From JADJNY01 sp046349615 (lineage in GTDB: Bacteria > Planctomycetota > UBA1135 > GCA-002686595), in assembly GCA_046349615.1 (NCBI GenBank), contig JAXMBZ010000016.1, positions 53,575-117,574 of the forward strand: 64,000 nt of DNA, read 5' to 3'. The notes beneath the pieces were generated by a model, which was not told the origin of the DNA, made no database searches, and saw only the letters and a program-made list of their open reading frames with translations. Both the position numbers and the translations under genes were made by a program. The first letter of the stretch is position 1. Every line of letters begins with the position of its first letter. Shown here piece after piece: positions 1-9,136 of this stretch.

Positions 1-190
1 AAACGCCGTGGAGCACGGTCGCGCGCCTCGCGCGCGTCGCGACGGAGACCCGCAGGCCCTCGACCGCGAGCAGCGGACCGCCGCGCGACGCTTCCGCGGG
101 ACGCTCGAGCTCCGTGCCCATCGGAGCGCCACGCTCCACGTCCGCGCTGCCGGCGATCGCGCGCGACGAATCCGCTCCACGCGCGCTCAT
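1..190 (-). CDS. Peptide ABC transporter ATPase, N-terminal fragment (cut by window edge)
   Basis: The reading frame opens with ATG at 190-188, overlapping the TGA of the upstream permease gene by 4 bases (ATGA), and runs off the left edge of the window. The visible 63 residues are a variable, hydrophilic first 40 residues followed by LLAVEGLRVSV, which matches the first beta strand of OppD/DppD-type nucleotide-binding domains. The Walker A motif would lie beyond the edge and is not seen. Position and overlap say this is the ATPase that energises the leftward importer (binding protein, two permeases, ATPase). The assignment rests mainly on context. Confidence 0.7.
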   Translation of the reverse strand, partial: MSARGADSSRAIAGSADVERGAPMGTELERPAEASRGGPLLAVEGLRVSVATRARRATVLHGV

Positions 191-1929
191 CGCGCCGCCT
201 CCGCGCGCGGGTCGAGCGCGTCGCGCACGCCCTCGCCGAGCACGTTCGCCGCGAGCGAGCTCGCGAGCACGCACGCCGCCGGGAACACGAGCGTCCACCA
301 ACCCGCGAGGCTCCGCGACTCCGCCGCGAGCGCGCCCCACGACGGCACGGGGATCTGCACGCCGAGGCCGAGGAACGAGAGCGCGGACTCGGTCAGGATC
401 GCCGAGCCGACGCCGAACGAGAGCGCGACGAGCGCCGGCGCCGCCGCGTTCGGCAGCACGTGCGCGAACAGGATCCGCGCGGACGAGAGCCCTTGCGCGC
501 GCGCCGCGAGCACGAACTCCGCGTCGGCGAGCTCGAGCGCGCGGACGCGCACGAGGCGCGCGACGCCGGTCCAACCGACGCCGCCGATCACGAGCGCGAC
601 GGAGAGCGCGGGCGGCACGACGTCCGGATCCGCGACGGCCGCGAACGCGAGCACGAGGAAGAACGCGGGGAAGCAGACGACGACCTCGAGCACGCGCGAC
701 AACACGAGGTCGACGACGCCGCGCAGCGTGCCCGCGACGACGCCGACGAGCGTGCCGAGCAGCGCGAGCAGGAGCGCCGCGCCGAACCCGACGGCGAGGC
801 TCGCGCGCGCGCCGTGCAGGAGCCGCGCGAGGACGTCGCGCCCGCTCCCGTCCGTGCCGAGCACGTGCCGCCACGGCGAGTTCCGCGCGGGCTCGCCCGG
901 ACGCACGTCGACCGGCGTCGGCGGGAGCTCGAGCCCGCCCGCGCCGTTCGCGCCGTTCGCGCCGGAATGCGCCGCGCGCGCGCCGCGCACGTAGCGCCCC
1001 GCTTCGTCGCGCTCCGCCGAAGCGAGCCACGTCGGCGGGCGCCACGCCTCGGTCACGTTCGTCTCGGCGAACCCCATCGCGATCGGCGCGAAGACGGCGC
1101 GTTCGACGCGCACGGACTCCGACGCGAGGCGCGCCTTCCACGGCCGCGGATCGAGGCGTACCTCCGCGGGACGGAGCGCGCTCCACGCGAGCGCGAGCCC
1201 GAGCGACGCCGCGAGCGCGCCCCCCACGACTCGCGCGCTCGGAGCGCGACCACGACCGCGCGCCGCGCGGGCCCCGCGTGCGAGCAGGACGCCGAGCGCG
1301 CACCACGCGAAGACGAGGAACACCGACGCGCCGTCGAGCGCCGCGAGGAGCGGCCAGCGCGCGCGCGCGACGAACCGTCCACCGCCCGCCGTGCGCAGTC
1401 CGTTCCCGGCGGAACCGCCCCCGCTCGCGCTCGAGCGCGCGCCCTCGGCCTCTTCGACGATCCGCGCCTGCGCGACGTACGCCTCCGCGACGGGGCCGAG
1501 CTCGCGTCCGTCCGTGGGCGCGCGGGCCTCGAGCGCGTCGACGAGCAGCCCGCGCGCGATCGCGTCGCCGCCCTCGAGCGCCGCGTCGACGACCGCGAAG
1601 CGGAGCGCGACCGCGCCGCGCTCGAGCGCCAGCGCTTCCGCGCGCGTCGTCGTCGCTCCCGCGAGGCGCGTCGCCTCGTACTCGGCGTCGCTCGTCCTCG
1701 CGAGCCGATCGCACGAGCGCGCGAGCGGCGCGAGCGAGCGCAGCGCGCCCTCGACCTCCTCGCGGTCGACCGCGCGGACGTACCACGGGAGATCGCTCGC
1801 GACGAAGGGCGCGAGCGCGGCGAGCCCGACGAGCATCCACAGGACGAACGCCGCGCGCCGCGGCCCGCTCCGCGCGAGCACGCGCTGCACGAGGCCGGGC
1901 TCGCGCTCGTGTGCGCCGCCGTCAACCAC
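187..1929 (-). CDS. Peptide-type ABC transporter permease (OppC/DppC-like), long N-terminal extension
   Basis: This is an inner-membrane permease subunit of a binding-protein-dependent importer. The C-terminal half (from about residue 320) is a typical BPD_transp_1 domain: WRHVLGTDGSGRDVLARLL near residue 345 is the OppC signature, several membrane segments follow, and the EAA cytoplasmic loop is AARAQGLSSARILFAHVLPN. The 580-residue length is nearly twice that of usual OppC proteins (about 300). The extra part carries one membrane segment near the N terminus, a charged region of about 150 residues likely outside the membrane, and further hydrophobic segments. The GTG start at 1929 overlaps the upstream permease stop by 8 bases, and the stop overlaps the ATPase start. 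The substrate cannot be read from the sequence; peptides or a related solute are likely. Confidence 0.88.
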   Translation of the reverse strand: MVDGGAHEREPGLVQRVLARSGPRRAAFVLWMLVGLAALAPFVASDLPWYVRAVDREEVEGALRSLAPLARSCDRLARTSDAEYEATRLAGATTTRAEALALERGAVALRFAVVDAALEGGDAIARGLLVDALEARAPTDGRELGPVAEAYVAQARIVEEAEGARSSASGGGSAGNGLRTAGGGRFVARARWPLLAALDGASVFLVFAWCALGVLLARGARAARGRGRAPSARVVGGALAASLGLALAWSALRPAEVRLDPRPWKARLASESVRVERAVFAPIAMGFAETNVTEAWRPPTWLASAERDEAGRYVRGARAAHSGANGANGAGGLELPPTPVDVRPGEPARNSPWRHVLGTDGSGRDVLARLLHGARASLAVGFGAALLLALLGTLVGVVAGTLRGVVDLVLSRVLEVVVCFPAFFLVLAFAAVADPDVVPPALSVALVIGGVGWTGVARLVRVRALELADAEFVLAARAQGLSSARILFAHVLPNAAAPALVALSFGVGSAILTESALSFLGLGVQIPVPSWGALAAESRSLAGWWTLVFPAACVLASSLAANVLGEGVRDALDPRAEAAR

Positions 1930-2965
1930 GGCGCACCCGCGGATCGAGCCACGCCACGGCCGCGTCCGCCGCGAGGATCGCGAGGAGCGTCGCGAGCGCC
2001 GACGTCGTCGTGACGCCGAGGATCACGTTCAGGTCGCGCGCGAGCATCGCCTCGTACGCGTACGAGCCGAGCCCGGAGAGCCCGAAGAGCGCCTCGACGA
2101 CGACCGAGCCGCCGAGGAGCGCCGGCACGATCGACGCGAAGAGCGTCACGATCGGGAGCAGCGCGTTGCGCAGCACGTGGCGCACGAGGACGTCGCGCTC
2201 GGAGAGCCCGCGCGCGCGCGCGGCGCGCACGAAGTCCTGGTCGAGCACCTCGAGCACCGCCGCGCGCGTCTGCCGCGCGACGTACGCGAGCCCCGGCAGC
2301 GACAGCGTCGCGAGCGGCAGCACGAGGTGCGCGACGAGGTCGAGCGCGCGCTCCCCCGCCGACCACGTCTCCGCGTCCGGCGAACGCGCGCCGAGCACGG
2401 GCAGCCACGCGAGCCCCGTCGCGCCGAACGCGAGCACGAGCGCGAGCCCGAGCGCCCACGCGGGCACCGAGTGCAGCGCGAACAGGAGCCCGCGCGAGAG
2501 CCGGTCGACGAGCCCGCCCGCGGAGAGCGCGCTCGCGACGCCGAGCGGCACGCCGACGAGGAACAGCACGAGCGTCGCGAGCAGCGCGAGCGGCGCCGTG
2601 ACCGCGAGCCGCTTCGCGATCTCCGGCAGGACGCGCACGCCCGGCCGCTGGAACTCGGTGCCGAGGTCGCCCGCGAGGAGTCCGTGCCACGCGCGCTCGC
2701 CGCTCCCGCCGAACGCGCGCGCGCCCTTCGGCGAGAGGTCGAACGGCCCGACGAAGTGCAGGTACTGCCGCCAGAGCGGCGCGTCGAGCAGCGCTTCCTC
2801 GCGCAGGAGCGCGCGCTCCTCCGTGCCGCCCGAAGCACTCTCCGCGTCGCCGACGCGCGCGCCGAGGTCGCCGGGCGCTGCGTGCACGGCGAGGAAGGTC
2901 ACGAGCGTGATCCCGAGCAGCGTCGGGACCATCCACAGGAGCCGGCGGAGGAGCCAGGCGCCCAC
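1922..2965 (-). CDS. Peptide-type ABC transporter permease (OppB/DppB-like)
   Basis: This inner-membrane permease pairs with the adjacent OppC-like protein. The N terminus (LLRRLLWMVPTLLGITLVTF) is the classic OppB first membrane helix, and the EAA loop RAARARGLSERDVLVRHVLRN lies near residue 250. At 347 residues it is of ordinary size for the family, with a roughly 60-residue insert after helix 1 that includes WRQYLHFVGPFDLSPKG. The same insert, with the same WKQYLxYVGPFEL core, is found in the rightward OppB at 7068, which suggests that the two importers are paralogous. Translation starts at a GTG 4 bases downstream of the binding-protein stop codon, so coupling is likely. Confidence 0.92.
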   Translation of the reverse strand: MGAWLLRRLLWMVPTLLGITLVTFLAVHAAPGDLGARVGDAESASGGTEERALLREEALLDAPLWRQYLHFVGPFDLSPKGARAFGGSGERAWHGLLAGDLGTEFQRPGVRVLPEIAKRLAVTAPLALLATLVLFLVGVPLGVASALSAGGLVDRLSRGLLFALHSVPAWALGLALVLAFGATGLAWLPVLGARSPDAETWSAGERALDLVAHLVLPLATLSLPGLAYVARQTRAAVLEVLDQDFVRAARARGLSERDVLVRHVLRNALLPIVTLFASIVPALLGGSVVVEALFGLSGLGSYAYEAMLARDLNVILGVTTTSALATLLAILAADAAVAWLDPRVRRG

Positions 2966-2969
2966 GCCG

Positions 2970-5111
2970 CTACTTCGTCTCCAACGTCGGGCGCGTGCCC
3001 GGCGTGCCCGCGGGGTAGTACCAGCGGCGCAGCACGTAGTTCGGGTCCTGCGCGACGAGTTGGAGGCCGAAGAGCGCCTTGTTCATGCCGAACTTGCGCG
3101 GCGGGCTGTAGCCGAAGAGGTACGGCTGGAGCTCGTAGATGCGCGCGTGGAGCGCGCGCCAGATCGCGGCGCGCTTCTCGGGGTCGAGCTCCTTCTGTCC
3201 CGCTTCGATCAAGCGATCGCAGCGCTCGTCCGCGAAGCCGCCGAAGTTCGAGCCCTTCGCGTCGGCGGGCGCCCACTTCGAGTGCCACACCTGCTCGGGA
3301 TCGGTCTCGAAGCCGAGCGCCCACGCGAGCGCGACCGCGTCGAAGTCGCGCTTCTTCTTGCGCTCGTCGACGGCCTTCGAGTCGAGCGCGGTGTAGCGCA
3401 GCGCGATGCCGACGGCCTTCAGGTCCTCCTGCAATTTCGCGGCGAACGCGCGCGAGATCGCGTTGCCGGCGTCGGAGAGGAGCTCGATCTCGAGCTTCAC
3501 GCCGTCCTTGTCGACGACGCCGTCGCCGTCGCGGTCGAGCCAGCCCGCTTCCTCGAGCAGCGCGCGCGCCCTCGCGGGGTCGCGCGGGTACTGGAGCACG
3601 CTCTTGTCGTACTCGGGCCGATTCAGCATCCACGGACCCGTGACGACGTCGGCTAGGCCCTTGTACTTCGCGTTCTTGAAGCCCTCGAAGTCGAACGCGC
3701 GCGCGATCGCCTCGCGCACGCGGACGTCGGCGAGCTGCGGACGGCGCAGGTTCCACGCGGTGAACCAGTAGTTCCCGCTGTAGAAGTGGCCCTTGTAGTT
3801 GCGCTTCGTGAACGCGTCGCTCTGCGTCGCGGGACCGAAGTAGTCGTCGGCGCTCATGCGCGCGAAGAAGTCGAGCTCGCCGTTCAGGAGCGCTTGGAAC
3901 GCGGCGCCGTCGTCGGCGATGAAGCGCCAGAAGAGCTGGTCGAGGTAGCCCGCGCGTGAGGGATCGAAGTAGTGCGGGTTGCGCTCGGCGAGGACGCCTT
4001 GCTCGTCGAAGCGCGCGAGCTTGTAGGGTCCGAGGCCGACGAAGGCGCGGTTGTGCGGGTTCTTGTTGATGTACTCGGCGGCTTCGGCCTGCGACGGCTT
4101 CCAGTTGGGATCGGTCGCGCGCTTCTTCTGGCCGTCGACGTTGTCGGGGTGGTTCAGGTCGTAGAGGTGCGCGGGGAGGATCGTGAGCTCGCTGCCGAGT
4201 GCGGTGAGGCGATAGTAGGACTGCGACGCGAACCACACGCGCACGGTGGACGCAGGTCCCGCGCCCCAAGGCTCGGTGTAGTGTTCGATGCGAACGATTT
4301 CCGAGAACTGCGGCCGCCGCTCGCCGCACTCGACGAGCGGGTTCGCGTACAGCTCGAGGCTGAACTGTACGTCGCGCCAATCGAACGGATGACCGTCGTG
4401 CCAACGCACGCCGTCGCGCAGACGGAACGAGAGCACGGAACCGCGCTCGATCCGCTCGACGTCCGAGCGCTGCACGAGACCCTTCCCGTCGGAGGACTGC
4501 CGGTCCCACCAGGAGATGCCGCCCCGATCTCCGCGCCGCGCCTTGGGGTTCTGGTCGGGGAAGATGAGAGTGCTGGGGAGATCGGTCGTCTCGTTCTGCG
4601 CGACCTCGATCTGCTCCGCGCTCTCGCCGACGATCTTCCCCACGACGACGCGTCGTCCGCCCACGTCGAAGGTCGGATAGTCCGGCGCACCGGGCTTCAC
4701 CCAGATCGCGTCCTCGACGGTCCACTCCTTCGCGAGATTCGGCCCCCACTCCATCGTCTCCCAGTCGCGGAGCAGCAGCGTCTCGTGCAGCTCGTACATC
4801 ATCCGCCGGATCGCGCCCTGGTTTTCGAGCACGTTGTTCAACGTGCGCGGGAGCCGCTCCAGGTGCACCGTCGCGCGCCCGCCGTACGCCGGCGTCGGCG
4901 CCGCGGGCCGCTTCCCGTCCGCGCCCGGCGCGCGCGCCGGATGGAAGAGATCGGCCTCGACCTTTGCGCCCTTCACCTCGGCGACCACGGGCGCGGCCTG
5001 CGACGCGCTCGCCTGGGTCGCGTGCGCCGATTCGGCGCCCCCGAGGCCGCGCCACGCCAGCGCGGCGAGGCCGGCGAGGAAGAGCGGGGCGAGGGCCGAT
5101 CGGGCGCGCAT
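2970..5111 (-). CDS. Extracellular solute-binding protein, family 5 (OppA/DppA-like)
   Basis: This protein would capture solute outside the inner membrane and deliver it to the permease pair encoded downstream. A signal peptide of about 35 residues is visible (ARSALAPLFLAGLAALAW), without a lipobox cysteine. Family 5 features are SVLSFRLRDGVRWHDGHPF near residue 245, the hinge-region ADVRVREAIARAFDFEGFKN near 455, and the C-terminal LQPYLFGYSPPRKFGMNKALFG. At 713 residues it is longer than the usual 500-600. Extra sequence lies between the signal and the first lobe, including a segment ending in DRGGISWWDRQ. The ATG at 5111 is 22-25 bases downstream of the predicted transcription start. It is the first gene of the leftward operon, and its ligand is not predictable. 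Confidence 0.92.
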   Translation of the reverse strand: MRARSALAPLFLAGLAALAWRGLGGAESAHATQASASQAAPVVAEVKGAKVEADLFHPARAPGADGKRPAAPTPAYGGRATVHLERLPRTLNNVLENQGAIRRMMYELHETLLLRDWETMEWGPNLAKEWTVEDAIWVKPGAPDYPTFDVGGRRVVVGKIVGESAEQIEVAQNETTDLPSTLIFPDQNPKARRGDRGGISWWDRQSSDGKGLVQRSDVERIERGSVLSFRLRDGVRWHDGHPFDWRDVQFSLELYANPLVECGERRPQFSEIVRIEHYTEPWGAGPASTVRVWFASQSYYRLTALGSELTILPAHLYDLNHPDNVDGQKKRATDPNWKPSQAEAAEYINKNPHNRAFVGLGPYKLARFDEQGVLAERNPHYFDPSRAGYLDQLFWRFIADDGAAFQALLNGELDFFARMSADDYFGPATQSDAFTKRNYKGHFYSGNYWFTAWNLRRPQLADVRVREAIARAFDFEGFKNAKYKGLADVVTGPWMLNRPEYDKSVLQYPRDPARARALLEEAGWLDRDGDGVVDKDGVKLEIELLSDAGNAISRAFAAKLQEDLKAVGIALRYTALDSKAVDERKKKRDFDAVALAWALGFETDPEQVWHSKWAPADAKGSNFGGFADERCDRLIEAGQKELDPEKRAAIWRALHARIYELQPYLFGYSPPRKFGMNKALFGLQLVAQDPNYVLRRWYYPAGTPGTRPTLETK

Positions 5112-5139
5112 GGGGAGGCTCCGTCCGCGGAGCGCGCGA

Positions 5140-5167
5140 GGTCTACCCCGGCGGAGGGCCGGAGCAA
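5140..5167 (-). promoter_or_regulatory. Putative promoter of the leftward importer operon
   Basis: On the minus strand the sequence reads TTGCTC, 16 bases, TAGACC, with the ATG at 5111 about 29 bases beyond the -10 box. The same architecture (TTGYYY-N16-TAKMCY) is seen before the rightward importer and before the trp leader. It is a prediction by pattern only. Confidence 0.45.
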
Positions 5168-5247
5168 CGCGCCGAGGGACCGGGACGGCGCGAAGCTACG
5201 CAGCCCGGACGGCCAGGGTCAAGGCGCGCGGGCCCCCTTCGCCGCGC

Positions 5248-5275
5248 TTGTCCCGCCCTCCCCCGCGGCTATCCT
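5248..5275 (+). promoter_or_regulatory. Putative promoter of the rightward importer operon
   Basis: TTGTCC at 5248-5253 and TATCCT at 5270-5275 are separated by 16 bases. A start about 7 bases after the -10 box would fall at 5281-5284, only a few bases before the ATG at 5285, so the mRNA may be leaderless or nearly so. Its -10 box (CTATCCTCG) is repeated upstream of the hydrolase gene at 32310. Confidence 0.45.
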
Positions 5276-5284
5276 CGCGCCGCG

Positions 5285-7066
5285 ATGAGGGGCCGTGCGT
5301 GGATCGGGACGGGACTGGGGCTTTCGGCCCTCGTCCTCGCCGGCGCGGCGGTCCTCGCGGGCGGGCGGAGCGGCCCCGCGCCGGACCTCGTCGTCGTCAA
5401 CGAGGGCGAGCCCTCCTCGCTCGATCCCCAACAGGGCACCGGCGTCGTCGAGGGCCGCGTGCTCGCCTTCCTCTACGAAGGCCTCACCGCGCGCGACCCG
5501 AGGACCGGCGCGCCGGTGCCGGGCGTCGCCGAGCGCTGGGAGACGAGCGCCGACGGACGCGCGTGGACCTTCCACCTCCGCGCGGACGCGCGCTGGTCCG
5601 ACGGCGCCGCGCTCACGACCCGCGACGTGCTCGCGGCGTGGGAGCGCCTGCTCGACCCGCGCACCGGCGCGCCGTACGCGTCGTTCCTCTTCGGCGTGCG
5701 CGGCGCGCGCGCGTTCGCGACGCAGCCGGTGGAGCGCGGCGCGCTCGCGCTCGCGTTCGACTCGGTCGGCGCGCGCGCGGTCGACGCGACGACGCTCGCG
5801 CTCGAGCTCGAGCACCCCGTCGCGAACCTGCTCGACGTCCTCGCGCACCCAGCACTCGCGCCGCTGCCCGCGCACCAGCTCGAGCGCCTGAAGCGCGAGC
5901 ACGGCGCGCGGTGGGAGCTCGCGTGGGGTCGGCCCGAGAACCTCGTCGTCGACGGACCGTTCGTGCTCGCGGAGCGCCGCGTGCGTGACCGACTGCGCTT
6001 CGTGCGCAACGAGAACTACTGGGACGCGCGCGCCGTCGCGCTGCGGACGGTCGACGTGCTCTCGGTCGAGCATCCGAACACGATGCTCAACCTCTACCTC
6101 ACCGGCGCCGCGGCGTGGACGGGGAACTTCCCGCTGCTGCTCGCGCCCGAACTCCGCGCGCGCGAGGACTTCTCGCCCGGCCCGCAGCTCGGCACCGCGT
6201 TCTACCGCTTCAACGTGACGCGTCCGCCGCTCGACGACGTGCGCGTGCGGCGCGCGCTCGCACTGTGCGTCGACCGCCGCGCGCTCGTCGAACGCGTCAC
6301 GCGCGCCGGCGAGCTCGCGCAGTGGAGCTTCGTGCCCGCGTGCGCCCCCGACTACGCGCCGGCGGAGCTCGCGCACGGCGCTTCGTTCACGGACGACGTC
6401 GCGAAAGCGCGCGCGCTGCTCGCGGAGGCGGGCTACGGCCCGAACGGACGCGCGCTCCCGCCGATCGAGATCGCGTTCAACGTCCAGGCGAACAACCAGT
6501 CGGTCGCCGAGGTGATCGCGGACGGCTGGCGGCGCGAGCTCGGCGTCGAGACGCGCCTTGCGAGCCTCGAGTGGAAGATCTTCCTCGACGCGCAGCGCGC
6601 GCTCGACTACGCGGTGTCGAAGAGTTCGTGGATCGCGGACGACCTCGACGCGCTCGGGATGCTCGCGATCTTCCGCGCGGGGAGTCCGAACAACCGCACG
6701 GGCTTCGCGGACGCGGAATTCGACGCGCTCCTCGACCGCGCCGAGCGCGCGCTCGGAGCGGAGCGCGCGGAGCTCCTCCACGCGGCCGAAGCGCGCCTCC
6801 TCGACGCGGCGCCGATCGTGCCGCTCTACGGCTACGTCACGAAGAACCTCGTGAACCCGCGCCTCGGCGGCTTCTTCGAGAACCCGCTCGACGTGCACCC
6901 GCCGCGCGCGTGGTACTGGAAGAGCGACGCGGAGCTCGCGGCGGAGCGCGCCGAACGCCGCGCGCGCGGCGACGTGCGCGTCGAGGTGCCCGCGCCCGGT
7001 CCGCGCGACGGCCGGCGCGCCGCATCGGCCGAACCGCGCGCGACGCCCGACTCGGAGCGCCGCTGA
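5285..7066 (+). CDS. Extracellular solute-binding protein, family 5 (OppA-like)
   Basis: This is the binding protein of the second, rightward peptide-type importer. A signal or anchor segment (GLGLSALVLAGAAVLAGG) precedes VVNEGEPSSLDPQQGTG, the canonical start of the mature family 5 fold. FHLRADARWSDGAALTTRDV near residue 100, DDVRVRRALALCVDRRALVE near 320 and IVPLYGYVTKNLVNP near 515 are all family landmarks. It is 593 residues, with a proline- and arginine-rich tail of about 40 residues past the fold. The ATG at 5285 was chosen over upstream in-frame codons because the signal peptide starts here and a -10-like box lies just before it. The first permease starts 1 base after its stop. Confidence 0.93.
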   Translation: MRGRAWIGTGLGLSALVLAGAAVLAGGRSGPAPDLVVVNEGEPSSLDPQQGTGVVEGRVLAFLYEGLTARDPRTGAPVPGVAERWETSADGRAWTFHLRADARWSDGAALTTRDVLAAWERLLDPRTGAPYASFLFGVRGARAFATQPVERGALALAFDSVGARAVDATTLALELEHPVANLLDVLAHPALAPLPAHQLERLKREHGARWELAWGRPENLVVDGPFVLAERRVRDRLRFVRNENYWDARAVALRTVDVLSVEHPNTMLNLYLTGAAAWTGNFPLLLAPELRAREDFSPGPQLGTAFYRFNVTRPPLDDVRVRRALALCVDRRALVERVTRAGELAQWSFVPACAPDYAPAELAHGASFTDDVAKARALLAEAGYGPNGRALPPIEIAFNVQANNQSVAEVIADGWRRELGVETRLASLEWKIFLDAQRALDYAVSKSSWIADDLDALGMLAIFRAGSPNNRTGFADAEFDALLDRAERALGAERAELLHAAEARLLDAAPIVPLYGYVTKNLVNPRLGGFFENPLDVHPPRAWYWKSDAELAAERAERRARGDVRVEVPAPGPRDGRRAASAEPRATPDSERR

Positions 7067-7067
7067 C

Positions 7068-8063
7068 GTGGGCCGCTTCCTCCTCCGCCGTCTCGGATGG
7101 ACGCTCGCGACGCTCGTCGTCGTGCTGACGACCGCGTTCTTCCTGATGCACGCGGTGCGCGGCGGTCCGTTCGACGCGGAGCGCGCGCTCCCGCCCGCCG
7201 TCGAGGCCGAGGTGCGCGCGCGCTACCACCTCGATTGGCCCGTGTGGAAGCAGTACCTCGCGTACGTCGGGCCGTTCGAGCTCGGCGAGCACGGCCCCGC
7301 GTTCGTCGGCGGCGACGGCACGCGCACGTTCGGCGGCGTGCTCGCGGGCGACCTCGGTCCGTCGTTCAAGTACCGCGACTTGACGGTGAACGAGCTCCTC
7401 GGCGCGTCGCTCCCCGTGTCGATGGCGCTCGGCGTGATCGCGCTCCTCGTCGCGCTCGGCGTCGGACTGCCCGCGGGCGTCGCGGCCGCATTGAAGAAGG
7501 ACGGCGCGCTCGACGTCGCGCTGCGGCTCGTCGCGACGGCGGGGATCGCGCTGCCGAACTTCGTGATCGCGGGCTTCCTCGTGCTGCTCGTCGTGTTCCT
7601 CGTGCCGCTCTTCCCCGTCGCGGGGTACGACGGACTGCGTTCGCTCGTGCTGCCGGGGATCGTGCTCGGGCTGCCGTTCGCCGCGTACGTCGCGCGCCTC
7701 TCGCGCACCGCGATGATCGAGGTGCTCGCGCAGGACTGGATCCGCACGGCGCGCGCGAAGGGGCTCCCCGAACGCACGGTGATCCTGCGCCACGCGCTGC
7801 CGTCCGCGCTGCTCCCGGTCGTGTCGTTCCTCGGGCCCGCGACCGCGGGGATCCTGACGGGGAGCCTCGTCGTCGAGCGCCTCTTCGCGCTCCCCGGCTG
7901 CGGCGCGCACTTCGTCAACGGAGCGCTGAACCGCGACTACACGCTCGCGATGGGCGTGACGCTCGTCTACACGGCGCTCGTGTCGCTCCTGAACCTGGCC
8001 GTCGACGTGGCGTACGGCTGGATCGACCCGCGGCTCGCGGCGGGGAAGGCGGGGAGCGCGTGA
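7068..8063 (+). CDS. Peptide-type ABC transporter permease (OppB-like)
   Basis: This is a membrane subunit of the rightward importer. It opens with FLLRRLGWTLATLVVVLTTAF, the OppB helix 1, and has the EAA loop TARAKGLPERTVILRHALPS near residue 225. A 331-residue protein with a segment WKQYLAYVGPFELGEHG matches an insert in the OppB-like protein of the leftward operon, which supports common ancestry. The GTG start at 7068 is 1 base from the preceding stop codon, and the stop overlaps the next gene (GTGA). Confidence 0.93.
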   Translation: MGRFLLRRLGWTLATLVVVLTTAFFLMHAVRGGPFDAERALPPAVEAEVRARYHLDWPVWKQYLAYVGPFELGEHGPAFVGGDGTRTFGGVLAGDLGPSFKYRDLTVNELLGASLPVSMALGVIALLVALGVGLPAGVAAALKKDGALDVALRLVATAGIALPNFVIAGFLVLLVVFLVPLFPVAGYDGLRSLVLPGIVLGLPFAAYVARLSRTAMIEVLAQDWIRTARAKGLPERTVILRHALPSALLPVVSFLGPATAGILTGSLVVERLFALPGCGAHFVNGALNRDYTLAMGVTLVYTALVSLLNLAVDVAYGWIDPRLAAGKAGSA

Positions 8064-9136
8064 CGCAGGCCGTCGTCGAACCGCGCGCGACGTCCATCGC
8101 CGGTGCGGAGATCGAGGAGCTCGACGCGCCCGTGTCGCCGCGGCGCGCGCTGTGGCGCCGCCTCGTCGCGCGCGCGCCGGCGCGCTGGTCGCTGCGCCTC
8201 GTCGTCGTCGCGGTCCTCCTCGCGCTGTTCGCGCCGCTCCTGCCGCTCCCCTCGCCGTCGCGGATCGAGCTCGAGCGCGGGCTCGAGGCACCGTTCGCCG
8301 CGCCGGCGATCGTCGCGCACCGCGCGACGCTCGAAACCCCGTGGGCGCTCGGCCCGCTCGATCGCGCGCTCCACGCGACGCGCGGCGCGCTCTTCGGCGC
8401 CTACGAGCTCGACGGACTCCTCGGCAAGGACGCGAAGGGCCGCGACCTCGCCGCGCGCGTCGTGTGGGGCAGCCGCGTCTCGTTCCTCGTCGCCTTGTGC
8501 GCGGGGCTCACGAGCTTGCTCGTCGGCGTCGCGTGGGGCTCGATCGCGGGCTATGCCGGCGGACGCGTCGACTCCGCGATGATGCGCGTCGTCGACGCGC
8601 TCGCGTCGCTGCCGTTCGTGTTCCTCGTCATCTTCGTGATCACGCTGCTCGCCGCGTGGAAGGAGGAGCTCGCGCGCGTCGGGATCTCGCGCGAGGTCGT
8701 CTTCTACGTCCTGGTGGGCGCCGTGTCGTGGCTCTCCATGGCGCGCGTCGTGCGCGGCGAGGTGCTGCGCCTCGCGCACGCGGAGTTCGTGCTCGCCGCG
8801 CGCGTCGCCGGCGCCTCGAGCGCGCGCATCCTCGCGACGCACGTCTTGCCGAACGTCGCGCCGATCGTCGTCGTGTACCTGACGCTCTCGGTGCCGTCGA
8901 TCCTGCTGACGGAGGCGTTCCTCTCCTTCCTCGGACTCGGGATCGAGCCGCCCCGAGTTTCCTGGGGACTGCTCGCGGCGGACGCGTCCGAAGCAATCAA
9001 CCCGCTGCGCGTGCCGTGGTGGATCGTGCTCTTCCCCTCGCTCGCGATGGGCGCCGTGCTGCTCGCGCTCAACGTGCTCGGCGACGCGCTGCGCGACGCG
9101 CTCGACCCGCGCGAACGGAAAGCGGGGCGCGCGTGA
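8060..9136 (+). CDS. Peptide-type ABC transporter permease (OppC-like)
   Basis: This is the second permease of the rightward importer. Recognisable parts are an N-terminal membrane helix after about 45 hydrophilic residues, LLGKDAKGRDLAARVVWGS near residue 120 (the OppC signature, usually LGTDxxGRD), and the EAA loop AARVAGASSARILATHVLPN near 255. It ends in LGDALRDALDPRERK, as usual for OppC. Length is 358 residues. The GTG start at 8060 lies inside the preceding stop (GTGA overlap), and its own stop overlaps the ATPase start in the same way. Unlike the leftward OppC it has no long extension. Confidence 0.92.
   Translation: MTQAVVEPRATSIAGAEIEELDAPVSPRRALWRRLVARAPARWSLRLVVVAVLLALFAPLLPLPSPSRIELERGLEAPFAAPAIVAHRATLETPWALGPLDRALHATRGALFGAYELDGLLGKDAKGRDLAARVVWGSRVSFLVALCAGLTSLLVGVAWGSIAGYAGGRVDSAMMRVVDALASLPFVFLVIFVITLLAAWKEELARVGISREVVFYVLVGAVSWLSMARVVRGEVLRLAHAEFVLAARVAGASSARILATHVLPNVAPIVVVYLTLSVPSILLTEAFLSFLGLGIEPPRVSWGLLAADASEAINPLRVPWWIVLFPSLAMGAVLLALNVLGDALRDALDPRERKAGRA

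Noticed and set aside
114..3656. Very long plus-strand open frame (1180 codons), and similar ones elsewhere such as 9467-13909 and 12772-16209 on the minus strand
   Set aside because: They are arginine/alanine-rich artefacts of high GC opposite or out of frame with genes that have clear domains.
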